Of a stretch of 64,000 bases of DNA, positions 11,105-23,105 are shown piece by piece. Position 1 is the first letter of the stretch. Each line of letters starts with the position of its first letter. The stretch comes from Lithospermum erythrorhizon (taxonomy: Eukaryota; Streptophyta; Magnoliopsida; Boraginales; Boraginaceae): positions 1 through 64,000 of the forward strand of contig JADFUC010000174.1 in assembly GCA_019722365.1 (NCBI GenBank), written 5' to 3'. The notes below the pieces were generated by a model. It saw only the letters and a list, made by a program, of their open reading frames with translations, did no database searches and was not told where the DNA came from. The translations under genes and the position numbers were made by a program.

Positions 11105-12481
11105 TGTTGAATAATGGTATTCGATTCAAACCTTTTTAAGATAACAAATCGATTAAACGAACTATTCTCGTTTTCGAGTGAACGTGTATTCGTGTTTATT
11201 CTTTTTAATAAGTTCAAGCGCTTAAAATGTTGATCGATGTTCGGAGGCTCATGGATGAGTCTACTCAACAAACGCCAAACCTTTCAAGGAGCTCGTGTTC
11301 TTATTGTTTATAGGCTTTTGTAAAGTAGAAATCCCTCTACACTCTAAGATATTTTCGCTTTTTAAATATACTTTGTAATGACTTCTTTTGCTTAATTAAT
11401 CTTATTGTGTTTTAAAAATGTATAGTCCGTAGTTGCTAATCCTAAGTATAGATTGATTCATGTTAAGTCTCGCATAAATGATCAGTGTGTCATTTCGCTT
11501 CGAGAATTGGCTTGAAACGACGAGTTTTAGAAGAGAAAATTCAACCATCGAGACCCCAGGCCTAGATTTCTCGGGTCCCGATGATCAGATTCCTCGAGAC
11601 CCCCGGGTCTCGATAGGGGTCCCGATCAAATGGTGACCCCACCTCTCGATAGGGTCTATACAGAAGCGGCTTATGATGGGGCTTGCACATGACCCATCGA
11701 GGCCTACATCGAGACCCCCCGTCTCACATGGGGTCACGATGCGGCAGTTTTTCAAATTTTAAATTTTGTGCACTATATGTTCTCCTTTTAAAACAAAACA
11801 ACTTTTGATAATTCTTTTGACCTAATTCTCGGTACCAATTCCCTTGAATTCAAAGAGAGGCAAAAGTCATAACTCCTACATTTAATTCTTCAATATCTTT
11901 GTAGAGTAGATTCCGTCAAGCATGGTAAGTGTAATATCTAAATTCCTTTTTATTTGTTTCGAGTAACCAAGTGCCAGCGAAGCATAGGATTTGCTATTCT
12001 AAGTTGAGTAGTAAAGTGAAATCCTAAGAAGGTGTTCTTGGGTTCCTCAATCTAGGTTGATTAGGAGTTGAAATCCTTAGCGGTCGCCGTCACTTACTGA
12101 GCGTGCCATTGATATCAGCTCGGTATAAGCCAAGCCATACAGATTCAAACATTTCTTCAAGCGCTAGTTATCTTTGCCAAAATCCCGAGGTTGGAAAGCC
12201 GACGGTCGAGCAGTAGGGGAACCGAAGCTCGTTAATATCGCGTGTATTGTATTTCTTTTCTTTACTCTTTACTTTCAAGTAATCGCTTTATTATTACTAA
12301 TCATCTTGATTGTTATATTGTTGACTAATCGTTCTCGAGCTTGGGTAGTAGGTTTATCATTTAATCTTTATTCCCATTATTTGTTAATTCCGCATTATTA
12401 AATTAAAACTCGAAAAAGTTAATAACGTAACTTAAAACCTTATTCACCCCCCCCCCCTCTAAGGTTATATCTAGGCTAACA
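11105..12481 (+). repeat. Sirevirus 3' LTR
   Basis: Begins TGTTGAATAATGG and ends GGCTAACA. It is the partner of the 5' LTR at 880-2255, with the same GAGACC/GGTCTC block (about 11540-11740), a C-rich run and a terminal tract. The flanking bases (AGCAT after; GTTAA before the 5' LTR) do not match, so no target duplication is seen. Confidence 0.88.
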
Positions 12482-12784
12482 AGCATCCATCGACAAAAAC
12501 ACAAATGAACTTCTTTTGTTTTAATCAACTATTTAACTTATTCCGTAAAAGTGAATGAACTAGCTCCCACCGAACTTTCACGCTCGCTCCTTCATTAAGC
12601 CTCGCCGCGGAAAACCAAACTTTGTTGAATCACGTGGGAAGCGATTCAACTCCGAGATGCATGCTTAACCATACACGGATCCTTTAAGTCAGTATTTTGA
12701 ACTCTTAGGTCATTTCGTGACACGTAAAAGCAAAAGGATAAGTGATTATAATCACATCCTTTATCGTAATACTATTTACAAGTT
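12482..12784. other. Gap between the Sirevirus and the next LTR, no gene seen
   Basis: About 300 bases with no open frame of note and no recognised repeat. It may be the site into which the neighbouring elements inserted. Confidence 0.5.
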
Positions 12785-14339
12785 AGCCTTACATTCATCA
12801 ACCCGATCTCTTCCTCAGAATGACTCCGCCTCAGCAAATTCTTAGGTCGACCGCCATCAACCTCAGATATTCCAGAGTCACCAATCTACGATAATCTATT
12901 AAAAAACGACTTTATTTAACATCATAAATAAAAATAATACAACCTGGCCCATCGAACTAACCAACAATACAATAACCGAAAAGTATTAATATACGCATAA
13001 TATGAAACTACTTGTTTTACAACACGTAGGCAACAATAATTATTACATACAACGAAACTCCAAAAAAGAATAAAAAAGTATGACTGCTTCGAGGTCTCAA
13101 GCCACCATCACATCTCGCTGGCACGCAGCCTACTGGCTAATGCATCGCTGTCATCCTCAACAACCTAGGCATAAAACGCCTCGCCCATAAAATAGTGAGT
13201 CACCTAAAAAAGCCGAAAGTGAAAATAAATGCCACAGAGGTTAACCTACCTTATCGTTCAAATAAGAATAATTTAAATCCCTCACCTATTTAAAGACTAT
13301 ATACCCCAAGAGTGATATTTTATATGTTACTCACCACAAATTAAATCTTACTTAATGACCTTCCGACTAACAATCGAAAACCACACCACGGCCAACAATC
13401 CCCCTCACAAAGACGCCTTTTAATCACCGGAGATATCTTTCATTATTATTCTTCGCAAGCGAAGCTTACCGATATAATATCCAACTCAACATACGACAAC
13501 TCAAACATATATCTTAACATCTCCTCACTCAAGCATACACCCCTCATTACTTATCTTTAGTTCACCTTAAAGTGTTACCCCCAATTATAGTCATACCTCC
13601 TATGACATCTAAATGTTCCTCATAACTTACAAAGTCGTTCATTTCCTTAATATCACAGAGCAATGTATGTCTTAACTCAAGATAACCTAAGTACAAAATC
13701 ATCTCCCCAAATTCTTCATTTAATATACGGAACTTATCTACCTCATTTGGTAATGGGTTTGTTTAGATACAAGAACTTATATCTCTAACACATTTGAATC
13801 CAGCTTTTCCAATTATATATAAAATATAATCAACATCATCGATGATTGAAGATAAACTTCGATGAGAATTCATGTACCTAATGTTCTCATTCAAAAGGTA
13901 TCTCATCCATTAACCACTAAATATATATAACATATCTACAAAAGACAGTAATGCCGGCAAGGCTACAAATCGAGTAAATACCGTGATTCCCGACACAAAA
14001 TAGTTGCCTTGTCCGAAATGAAAGACAACCATCAAAGCACCGGCTGACAGCACAACAACGAGATTGTGAATAGATATCGTAGTCAAATATGAATAAATAT
14101 GCATATACCCAAGACTACCTAACAAGGCCATACAACATAATTCCAAAGAAAGTCTCAGACACAATATATGAAGATATGATAGAAAGTTCCAGTAAAGCAC
14201 ACAATCACCCAGAAAGAACTCAATAACGCCCCATAACTCTAGTCATCAAACCATCTATCTCTCTCAAGTATCCCCACAACCATACCAACCTCCTAATGCG
14301 CATATGCTCAATCCGTCTACCTCCGTGAATGCACCAATC

Positions 14340-14690
14340 GAGCATCACACCGCACTTATACCGCAAAGAGGCAGGCCAAACCGCACCTTCTATACACATA
14401 GTATATATAAATCCACACTTATACACTTCTAAGTATAAGGCACACCGCACTTATACACACACAAGAGGCTGGGCACACCGCACTTATACATAGTATAAGG
14501 CAAACCGCACTTATATACCAAGTATAAGTGCACTCCGCACTTATACACATAGCAGGTGCAAACCGCACTTATACACATAAGATAAGGCACACCACACTTA
14601 TACACACTAAGTATAAGGCAATTCACCGCACTTATACAATATTAAGATAAGGCAAACGCACTTATACACATGTAAGATAAGCGATACTGG
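14340..14690 (-). repeat. LTR minisatellite, about 33-bp unit, roughly ten copies
   Basis: Imperfect tandem units of the form CCGCACTTATACACATAGTA plus AGGCA. The reverse complement, with TGCGGTTTGGCCTTATAC, occurs in three to four copies at about 59757-60000 in the plus-strand LTR, so the array belongs to the LTR family and has expanded here. A minus-strand open frame across it (14429-14626) is only a by-product of the repeat. Confidence 0.85.
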
Positions 14691-14894
14691 CCACATACTG
14701 GGGCAGTTTGGGGCTTATGTTCTCACCTACCTCCCACCATCCCAACTACGGGTCATATCCTAATACTCAAGTCACCCTAAAGTCATACATAATTCCCAAA
14801 TTCAACACCTCCTTAATAACTAACTACTTACTCCCAACAATATTAAAAGCTATCACGCCTAAACATCACACAATCAGAATCAATCACAACCGAC

Positions 14895-14990
14895 AAGTGC
14901 CACATACCAAAAGCGCCAACAAGGCCACAGAATACAAAAAGTGCCGACAAGGCCACGTAAATACAAAAAGCGTCAAGGCCGCGTAAATAT
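14895..14990 (-). repeat. LTR minisatellite with GCCGACAAGGCCAC core
   Basis: Three to four imperfect units related to AAGTGCCGACAAGGCCAC. The reverse complement GTGGCCTTGTCGGCACT is repeated five times at 59446-59570 in the other LTR copy, which supports common ancestry of the two LTRs. Confidence 0.85.
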
Positions 14991-17127
14991 AACAAGAATA
15001 TAAGTTGGGAAAGTCTTGCTTATCACTTACCTCAATCCAGTCTTCAATGTCGTTGTATCATAATATAATCATTGGCGACATGTACGCCATTTTACACATA
15101 ATTATATTGCGCGACACGCATAATTCATTTAAAGTAAAGTACATAAAGTAATACACTCGAGATAAGTACTCACCGTTTGCAATAAGAAACGTCCCGTCTG
15201 ATCGATCCAAGTGCCTTTCCCACACTCCGCGCCTAATCAAAAACAATTCAAATTACAATTACTACTCGCAACAATTTAAACCCTTATCTTAAATTGACTT
15301 TTCAACCCTTTACTTACAAATCGACAACTTAAGTATAGATTGCTAATTATGTTTCAAAGACTATTAAAATGGCGAATTCAACTATCTCGACCAAATCCCA
15401 TAATCGATCAACACCTTAACCAAAATACCCAACATTATCAACTAATTTCAATCAACCCAAAATATCAACTTTTCCAACTAATCAAACCCATTTCTAACAA
15501 CCTCAAATCCCGAAGCCCGTTTACTACTCGCAATCTAAAATTAATTTCAACATATTCTTCCAACAACCTAATACTCATAATTTCACCTCAAAACAATCAC
15601 AATAACGGTCCAATAACATATTTATACTATCAACCACATTTTAGAGAAAGTCAACCCAAAATCACTCGAAAGTCAACTCAACCATAACAACACTTTCTAC
15701 CCCAAATATCGATTATCATCAACTCTTATATCATAATCTAAGCCTAAACAATAATTATATTCAATAATATCTCATAAAAATCGAAGTCAACCTAAAAAGT
15801 CAACGGCCCTAAAAACGTCCGAAATTCCACACATTAAACACTCTATATTTCAACTCAAGAATAACTAATTTAGAACCCAAGAATCAATTGGAGTAATAAA
15901 ATTCAAAATCCAAAAAGTCAACAAAAAGTCAACTCGGGAGTATCTCACAAAATACTCAACAAGATCGAACCTTTTTTACCTTGAAACGCATTTGGTGATT
16001 TACGAGGGAAACTCTCCTCCCGTAAATTGGCGGCCGAAAGTTCTCAAGCGAAACGAGAGAAATCGAAGAAAGAAAATCAAAATGGGAAGAGACTACTGGC
16101 TTACTAACTTCTCCGGAGTGAAAATGGATTTTGTCTTTTGGGCCAAGTTGGTTTTGGGCTTAAATGGGTTGGCCTACCTAATTTGTGTGAAACCCGATCG
16201 TTTAATTCAATCGATACTTCTCGTTTTAACTTATCTCGACAATCAACTTCCAAACATTAACATTGATTTATATCCTCAAATTATTACCCAATGACATTAC
16301 AACTTTAAAATTCTAAAATTCCGAAATATACTACCAACCGATCGATTCACTGTGATTGACTCATTCAACTTCGGAATTTTCTTTTTTTTTCTCCTTGAAA
16401 TAATTCCACCGAACAACTAGTATATACTATTTCAATAATATTAGCACGGAACGGGTTATTACACTCTCAACCGTGTGAATCATTGATGACTAAGATTATC
16501 CTGACATAGTCATGCACGACTATGATCAAAATGGGTTTCAACCACTTCTCGGGTTCTATCGGGTAGGTTTACAACACAACCTGCCGCCAAGTAAATGCAC
16601 TGCCTTATTAACGCATATCTCTTTTAACAACATTACCAACAAACAGATGACCGGTCAAGTCAATACCGAGCCCAAAGCCTTCCTTTAGTTTACTCATCGA
16701 GCATACCAGACTCGGCCACTACATGCAATGTGACTAACCCAATTACTAATGTAGATATGATAAATAATACCCCGTGATTCAAATAGCCCAAGACCTCAAG
16801 GTATACCTCTTTCTACTTGATTTTAGCCTCCTTTCGAGTATCTCTCTCTTGCAAGCTTCTAGCGTTATCCTCCAAGACTTTATGTACGCAAACAAATGAC
16901 TAACCCTCGTTTGATATCGCGCAAAGAGTCCACCCTATACTAACATTGTCCTCGGGAAGACCTCCACCAAACTCTCTTCCCTCAGAACTTAGCGAATCGG
17001 CGTAAATAAAAACTCGGAAGTGTTTCATTAGTACCAAGATAAACATATTTGCATTGGACGGTAAGTGGGCTTAAGCTCTAACTTAGCGGTGAAATCACGG
17101 AAGGACAATTTTTAGAATTAAAATTCC

Positions 17128-17345
17128 CTAAAAGAGTCTACGGAATTTTCGTAATAACAGAGTTTTATCCAGACTTTCCTTATGCATCATTACTTCATCC
17201 TCATCACAATCATCAAGAGTGAGAGCTAATTCTAACTTATCCCTTTTATCAACCATGAAGCTTTGGAAAATCTCCTGACTTAACTCCTCAATACTGAAAC
17301 ACGAACCGGACTCAACAGGCATGCTCAAGGATTTAAACACCGAGA
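17128..17345 (-). pseudogene. Athila pol linker between protease and reverse transcriptase
   Basis: This is an open minus-strand stretch of about 70 residues starting MFKSLSMPVESGSC and followed by an acidic segment with DDCDEDE. It resembles the poorly conserved segment that follows the retropepsin in Athila polyproteins (a Cys, then a Glu-rich spacer with KLELAL). It lies directly downstream of the LGRPFMAT motif in the same element, which supports the call. Confidence 0.55.
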
Positions 17346-17349
17346 ATTC

Positions 17350-17700
17350 AACAGTTTGATCAAGCTAATGCACATAGTTAACTTCCCATTTTGCACATCA
17401 ATTAGAGTCCTGGTGGTAGCCATAAATGGCCTTCCCAAAAGAATGGGAGATTCACGAGACCAAAGCGATGTTCCATCTCAAGAACCACTCTAAATCTACA
17501 AGGACAATCAATTTATCAATTTGCACTAAACATACCCTCTTACGATACCCCTACCATACTCCCCTAGGATATTTTACCGAACGGTCGCCTAATTGAGGGT
17601 CATAGTAGTAGGGTTAATTCTTTTAAGCCCTAATCAAGTAAGTACAAAGAATAAGTAGCTAAGATTTATGCTAGCACCTAAAATCTAACATCGCTCTAGC
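17350..17700 (-). pseudogene. Athila retropepsin relic
   Basis: On the minus strand near 17690-17655, with one base shift, the sequence reads DLGASINL, the aspartic protease active-site motif of Athila/Tat elements. Further along is FVVLEMEED-like sequence, then LLGRPFMATTRTLIDVQNGK (about 17450-17385), the conserved C-terminal block containing the LGRPF turn. One active-site Asp per monomer is usual because these enzymes dimerise. Frameshifts separate the two motifs. Confidence 0.78.
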
Positions 17701-17899
17701 TTTTTGAGAATCCCTCTACTACTAATATCAATCATAAACTTCCGGGTCCTTAAGTTTAGTGGCAAGTCAGCTTTTAAGTACAACATTAGCCATCTCGTAA
17801 ATAAAACCTTTCATTAGGGGTTCTTCATATTTCCTCTTATTAACTCAAGTCCTTGTTAACTTAAAGATAAGAGGGAATATTTTTAATCACATTTAATAA

Positions 17900-19400
17900 A
17901 GGTAAATTAGCATGACCTTAGAAATAATTTCATAGAGTTCGCAGGAAAGACTTATCCGCTTTACTTCCTCAGAGCCTTCGAGTGCACCATGAACGTACGG
18001 GTTTACCACCTCCATTTGTTTCTCGTCTGAACGGCTTCCCTTTGCTTGATCCTTTCAGTATTCATAACTTTCTTGTCTCCATGATATCCCGTGATCAAGA
18101 AGTTTCCCCACCTCATAGTCATCACCGCATTTGCTCGCTTCTGCTGATTCAGGAAACTTGCCGTTCTCGCTTATGTCAGCCTCGCCCAATCGACCATCCT
18201 CAATTTAACTTCCCTATCACGCACTAGTGTTCTCAAGCATTTGTAAGATTTGATCGAGGCCGATTCTCCACCAAATTTCCACCGGTATCAGTTGGCATGG
18301 ATATTCACTCTGCTCCTCGGGGCTGCTCCTTCATTAGCTCTTCCATGAGAAATTTGGATGATTCTCTCCATCCCGATTATAGGTGTGTTTTTGAATAGGG
18401 ATCATTCCTCATTCTTGAGTTGTACCCGTTCATGGCATTTGCTTGTTCTGACATCTCCGAATAACCCTCACGAGACGCATACATATTGGCACTCTGCAGA
18501 GATGATCCGTGTAAACTTATGATAATCAAGCCAATTTGCTCGCACGGATGCCAACCTGCCTATCCACATCAATGTCGAATTAGAATTTATTCCATGTACT
18601 CTAGTATTTCTCCTCCTAACACCCTTCTCGCAAGGAATTAGCTAATGATTCAAAATTTCGAATTCTTCCAATCGCCTTGCCACCGAGTGCACTCTGGCCG
18701 TGATTGCCAACCATCGCTCACGCGGTGAGTCACCATCGGCAGAAATACGAAGCGCTGTAGTTCATGTGGTAACATATGCATGGGACATCAATCAACAATG
18801 CTCGAAAACATCCCATGCTCTGGCTGAAAGACTCATCATCTTCTGAAATTCGACCGCTTCCTCGTTGATGCACTTTGCGCATGTATAAAATCTCGCCACA
18901 AAATACTCATGCATCTACCTCCATGTGTGAATGGGGCCGAGGGGAGTATAGACAAAAATCACTCCATGGGTCGTATCTTCAAGGTATATGGAAGCATCAT
19001 CTTCAATTTCGTAGACTCATGTGTTAGCTTCCATTACTGGGAAGACTACCTACCATTATCCCAAACTCATCTAAGAATGTCGGGTCTTCACTTAATCCCA
19101 TGAAAAGTTGGCAAAGCTTACGGAAGCCAAAAACTCCTCAACTCAAAATTTTTAGTTGCATCATCCGTAACGACGCAGTTAAGGATGATCCACCACCCCG
19201 GCAAGGACTGGGCCTTTCATTTGTCTTCCTCGCTGCTGAATCACCATTATTGTAGAATTAGAACTTTGACACCTATTCCTTCCAAGTTTGTCGATATCAT
19301 CGCTCAAAGATAATAAATCAGATCCAACGAACGCCGACCAAGCACGCACTCGTATTATCACAACTCGAAACAAATATCAAACAACCAAAAAAATAAATAT
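17900..19400 (-). pseudogene. Athila gag relic
   Basis: Around 18840-18750 the minus strand gives, across two frames, ARAWDVFEH and then CPMHMLPHELQ. These fit the AWERFK...CPxHxLPxxxQ core of the retrotransposon gag domain in Athila-like elements. Downstream near 18700-18640 there is an Ala/Gly-rich segment ending in a Glu/Phe-containing helix, as expected. The remainder is too damaged to align by eye. Gag would form the virus-like particle in a working element. Confidence 0.6.
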
Positions 19401-19450
19401 ATAAAATAACTTAAAACTAAACAACTACTAAAAATTTAAATAATTCTAGT

Positions 19451-19467
19451 TCCCCGGCACGGTGCCG
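19451..19467 (-). other. Primer binding site, Asp-tRNA type (Athila)
   Basis: The plus strand reads TCCCCGGCACGGTGCCG. The minus strand is thus CGGCACCGTGCCGGGGA, a slightly mutated copy of the TGGCGCCGTTGCCGGGGA site used by Athila elements. It sets the orientation (minus) and the inner edge of the 5' LTR. Confidence 0.78.
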
Positions 19468-19469
19468 TA

Positions 19470-20690
19470 AATTTGATTAACAAATTATATTCCCTCGCAA
19501 AGAGTACGAAGTCAAGTGTAGTAGTACGTTGCTCAAGAAGCGGTCGAATCCAATCGGCGAATCAAGGTTTACTTAAATTAATTGTAATTGTAAATGAAAC
19601 TAAGTATTAGAATCTGATTGTAATAAACTAGTTAAACTTAAATTAACAGCCGTTAACAAGCATAATAAACTTACGAATAAAAGGATTACTGTGGGTATCG
19701 ACTTCACCTAACAAAGAGTATTCTCTACCCGACAATAGATTTATCAACACTAGTGGTCCAATTTCTCAGTTCGGCATGTCGGCTCGGGTCGCGGGTTCAC
19801 CGCACGTTCTCGCCTTAATTAATCTCCCATGTCACTAGTGAAATCTTTTCACTAGCTAAAAACCCCAAGCCGCTAAAGCGAATCTATTGTAACCAATCAA
19901 CTTGTTGCACACTTCCGTATAACAACCCACTAATTAACTAATCGTTGATCTATTATGCCTTCCTTTCGGTCGGGGTGGTTACATACTCGTGGATTCTCAT
20001 ATAAAAGAATTGGCTAGATTCTAACAATCGAACTCAAATTAAGTTCAACGATTAATACTAAATAAGAATTATAATAACTCTAAAATCCGATAGAAAATAC
20101 ACCGTCAAGGCTACATCAAACCTCCAAAGAATAATAAATTTAGCTACTACTCATACCGAAATAATTCATAAATAATATTATCGAAAAGCATAAAATTATC
20201 CAGAGTATGAATAAAGAGTGTAAATACTATCAATTGTCTTTCAACGAAACGATCGAATAAAAAGAGTAATAAGTCGGGGCCGCAGATTTATCAATCAGCC
20301 GGCCATGAAGAAAAGTGAATGAATGAATTCTGCTGCCGCCTCGCGGATTATATATAGCTAGGCCGACTCCTGGGCCTTTTTATTCTCCGACGTGCTTTGT
20401 ATAAATCGGCCTCTTTTCTTTCCCTCTTTTTCATCGACTTTTGTCCACTCTTCGAAAAATTACATGACTCCCGCAACTTATCTTAGCATTTTCCCTCAGT
20501 TTCCAAATTAGCATATATTTCCCAAATAATAATAAAACACCTAATCACATAATATATAATATTTCACAATTAAACAAATTAAAAATAACCAAATTAGAGT
20601 ATAAAGTACCCAAAATCATCCAAAAACTATGACAAATATTCTCTAATCAATGGATATTTTGGTTTAGAAAAAGTTGATTTTGGGGTTGAA
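19470..20690 (-). repeat. Athila 5' LTR, minus strand
   Basis: The region directly outside the primer site is AT-rich, with blocks such as CGCAAAGAGTACGAAGTCAAG and CAAGGTTTACTTAA that are common near the ends of Athila/Tat LTRs. The outer boundary is not certain; the minus strand reads TGACACTTTAACC from 20708, a possible TG start. No second LTR copy is present in the window. Confidence 0.55.
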
Positions 20691-20699
20691 TAGGTTGGT

Positions 20700-22280
20700 T
20701 AAAGTGTCAAAGTTTGTAGGAGTGATGGCCGATTGGTTGGGAAATGCGATGCCTCGAATTTTGTCGCTTTATTAGTCGCTTTAACTCGAGTAGTAATCTT
20801 TCACCTTGCTGGCAATTGGTAACCAAAACGGTTGGGTGCTAAGTTGGATAGATTACTAAATAGAGTTATTACTATGGTAGTAAGTAGTAATTATATCTCT
20901 CGGGCGCTTTGATCACTGCTGAGCGCGAAGAGACACGACTAATTATTAGGGCGGGCGCCATTATTTGCTACAGCCAAGCAGTACCCATTCCCCACGGGTG
21001 TTGCTTAACTACTTGATTACGGATACGTGTACGCCAGACATGTATTTGATTTTCAGGTTAAATTATACGCCGAATACGTATCATGGGCCGAGTTGTCAAG
21101 CTGCGTCTCCGTGGTCTCACGAGTCGTGATAGTAAGCCAGGTGACGCTGAAGTCGTATTAGGGAAGAGCGTCAGAGCATGAAGCCGGGATTTATGTTTCG
21201 TTGAGTTGTATCGTCTGCATTCGCCTCTTTATACCCTCAAGATAAGTGACGTGTTTTTGCTTCGCACTCCTCGCTACGATTCGCAATTTTACGCCGACAG
21301 CATAAGTTTCTCCCCGCAGTCGAAGCCGATTATATGACATTAGTTGCGTAAATATGGACTTATATCGAAATTTCGATTGAGTCAGTTGAGTTGATAAAGT
21401 CAGCTGAGTTGATGTGCTGTCGAGTCGATAAAAGTTTGCCGAGCTGATCAGGTCGGGCCGAAATGGATTAGCTGTCGCAGTCGTGAGCCAAGCGCCTGAT
21501 AAAAAGCCTTCCAGTGATCAAGGTTTCTTGTTATCGCAAATTTTCCTTGAATTGTACGTATGTTATTGCTGATTGCCATCATCTTGGAATGTTATGCTAA
21601 GGATCTAATTTATGAACATACGTAAATGATAATGAAATTGCTAATGACTTCAGATAAGACCTTGTTGAATAATATTACGCATTACTTATCTATCGTACGC
21701 GATATCATCTACTTTGATACACTATGCGATCGAGGTTAATTTGTATTCTGAGATTTATATTCACTAAACTTCACAGCCTACACCCTATTCGCTAGCTGGG
21801 GCGGCAATTTCATCAAGCAGGCTGACAGGTGCATGGGCTGTTTCCTCTCCTATTGTTTCGTGATCGTGCTTTTAGAGCTTAGTGCAATGGCTGGTATAGC
21901 TGATCCTCACGCCTCACTATGTTATTTGATTGTAGTTCAAGTTGTTCAGATAGTCATGGTTTCTGGGAGTTCCCGTCAAGTGTATGTTGATTTTGATACT
22001 GGGAGATATGTTGTATGTTGGTTGATATTCTATGGGTTAAAATACCAAGATGGATTCTTTTTTCTTAAAAATGTCTTTGTCCGTTGTATATTGTTTTATT
22101 GAGTTGTTTCAAGCCGCGTGTCTTTTAAAATTCCTGAGTCATCCATCGACAGTGACTCGTGTCCGTGATTCGGGGACAATTCTAACCTCGTGGGCGCATT
22201 TAATTCGGTCGGAAGCCTCAGCATAGACCGTCTGCTATCGGTCCCAGAACCAAGGAGCTGCTACCTCGATCAAACCCGAC
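20700..22280 (+). mobile_element. Partial chromovirus-like LTR, plus strand
   Basis: Scattered blocks match the 3' half of the LTR at 23106-25573 in the same order. Examples are TCTCCCCGCAGTCGA near 21310 (versus 24600), the ACACCTATTCGCC-like stretch near 21780 (versus 25100), and the tail GAGTCATCCATCGA near 22137 (versus 25490). The start is missing or unrecognisable. It is a degraded relative of the same LTR family. Confidence 0.5.
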
Positions 22281-23105
22281 CGAGCAACACCACTAGTTAA
22301 AAGTCACAAGTTAAAACTAGTATATTTTAAAATGGATCCTACTAGATCACTTTGTCTATTTTTAGGGGTAACAATTTTGTTCGTCCATGCTATTTCTGTT
22401 GTAACTATGAGATATTAGATTTCGGTGAAAATGTTCATTGAACAATTTGATCTTGCATGCAACCAATTTAATCATTCAAACCTATAAGTTCAATATATAT
22501 TACATTTTTGCACAATTAATATTTAGGGATTTATACGTATCGACATTGGGCCGTGTTATGATGGTTTAATAGAGTCTGCCATAATCTATATATTAAGATA
22601 ATAATCGGTTAATATCATTTAATATTGCTTTTGACGACTGGCCCCAAGAGCTCAAGACCACTCAAACAAGAATCTAACTAATAATAAATGTATTATAACT
22701 TTCCTGTCTAAAGTTGAAACATAAAGGAAACATTCGGGCGAAATCCAAATTTTAAAAACTTAAAGTGGGCGGTGTCAAGTAAAGGCTTTCGAGGATTTGC
22801 GATCAAGAGTCCATCCTCCTGAAACTCTCGCTGGCTTCGCTTCATATATGTAGCATCACCCCTGATAATTCATTTGCTTCACTTCTCCCAACTTTGAAGT
22901 CGGTAAGCCCTCCTTTCCACCCCCCTCTCAGAAGCCTTCCACGCCTTCCCTTTCTGGGAAGAGAAAATTGTTTTTCTCTTCCTCTTTGTTTCGTTTTCAC
23001 TTTAAACGCTCTAAAGAAAAACGCATTTATGTAGCCTCTGCACTGTTGGTTGGCTACTCGGAAATACTGTCAGTATCATGAAGCCTATTCGCTTCCAATC
23101 GCTAT
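22281..23105. other. Gene-free stretch between two LTR copies
   Basis: AT-rich sequence with a CT-rich patch at 22820-22990. I see no coding region and no recognisable repeat. Confidence 0.5.

Larger units (their letters stand above)
880..12481 (+). mobile_element. Degenerate Sirevirus-type Ty1/copia retrotransposon with both LTRs
   Basis: The element has two LTRs of about 1.38 kb in direct orientation (880-2255 and 11105-12481), ending in the same tract, CTAAGGTTATATCTAGGCTAACA. An initiator-Met tRNA-type primer site follows the 5' LTR and a polypurine tract precedes the 3' LTR. Inside, in copia order, are relics of gag, integrase, reverse transcriptase and RNase H. About 4 kb follow with an extra envelope-like coding region and an AAAGTGGGGGAG tract (10827-10838). 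The extra 3' gene, the large size and that tract are Sirevirus traits. All coding parts are broken by stops and frameshifts, so the copy is dead. A second copia LTR sits in the envelope-like region. I see no matching 5-bp target duplication at the ends. Confidence 0.85.
12785..16463 (-). mobile_element. Large gypsy (chromovirus-like) LTR, minus strand
   Basis: On the minus strand it begins at 16463 with TGTAATAACCCG, the typical start of the large LTRs of Tekay-like chromoviruses. The other end, near 12785, is less clear but matches the tail of the LTR at 58146-60825 through a CAGAGTCACCAA block (12874-12885). It shares two minisatellites with that copy (14340-14690 and 14895-14990) and paired AGTCAAC motifs (15650-15935). 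The family link is from LTR form only, because no chromovirus pol lies beside it, so it is probably a solo LTR. Confidence 0.65.
16464..20690 (-). mobile_element. 5' part of an Athila-type Ty3/gypsy element, minus strand, truncated
   Basis: Read from right to left there is an LTR (about 20690 to 19470), a primer site of the Asp-tRNA type (19467-19451), gag (about 19400-17900), a retropepsin and its flank (about 17690-17360) and the linker before the reverse transcriptase (17345-17128). This order, the Asp-type primer site and the LGRPFMAT protease-tail motif point to the Athila lineage. Reverse transcriptase, RNase H and integrase are missing: the element stops near 16464, where the chromovirus-like LTR begins. 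Confidence 0.72.

Noticed and set aside
14429..14626. Minus-strand open frame with repeated VYKCGVPYT-like units, resembling a Cys-rich repeat protein
   Set aside because: The peptide repeat is a direct by-product of the LTR minisatellite, whose units shift frame along the array; the related array at 59757 does not keep the frame.
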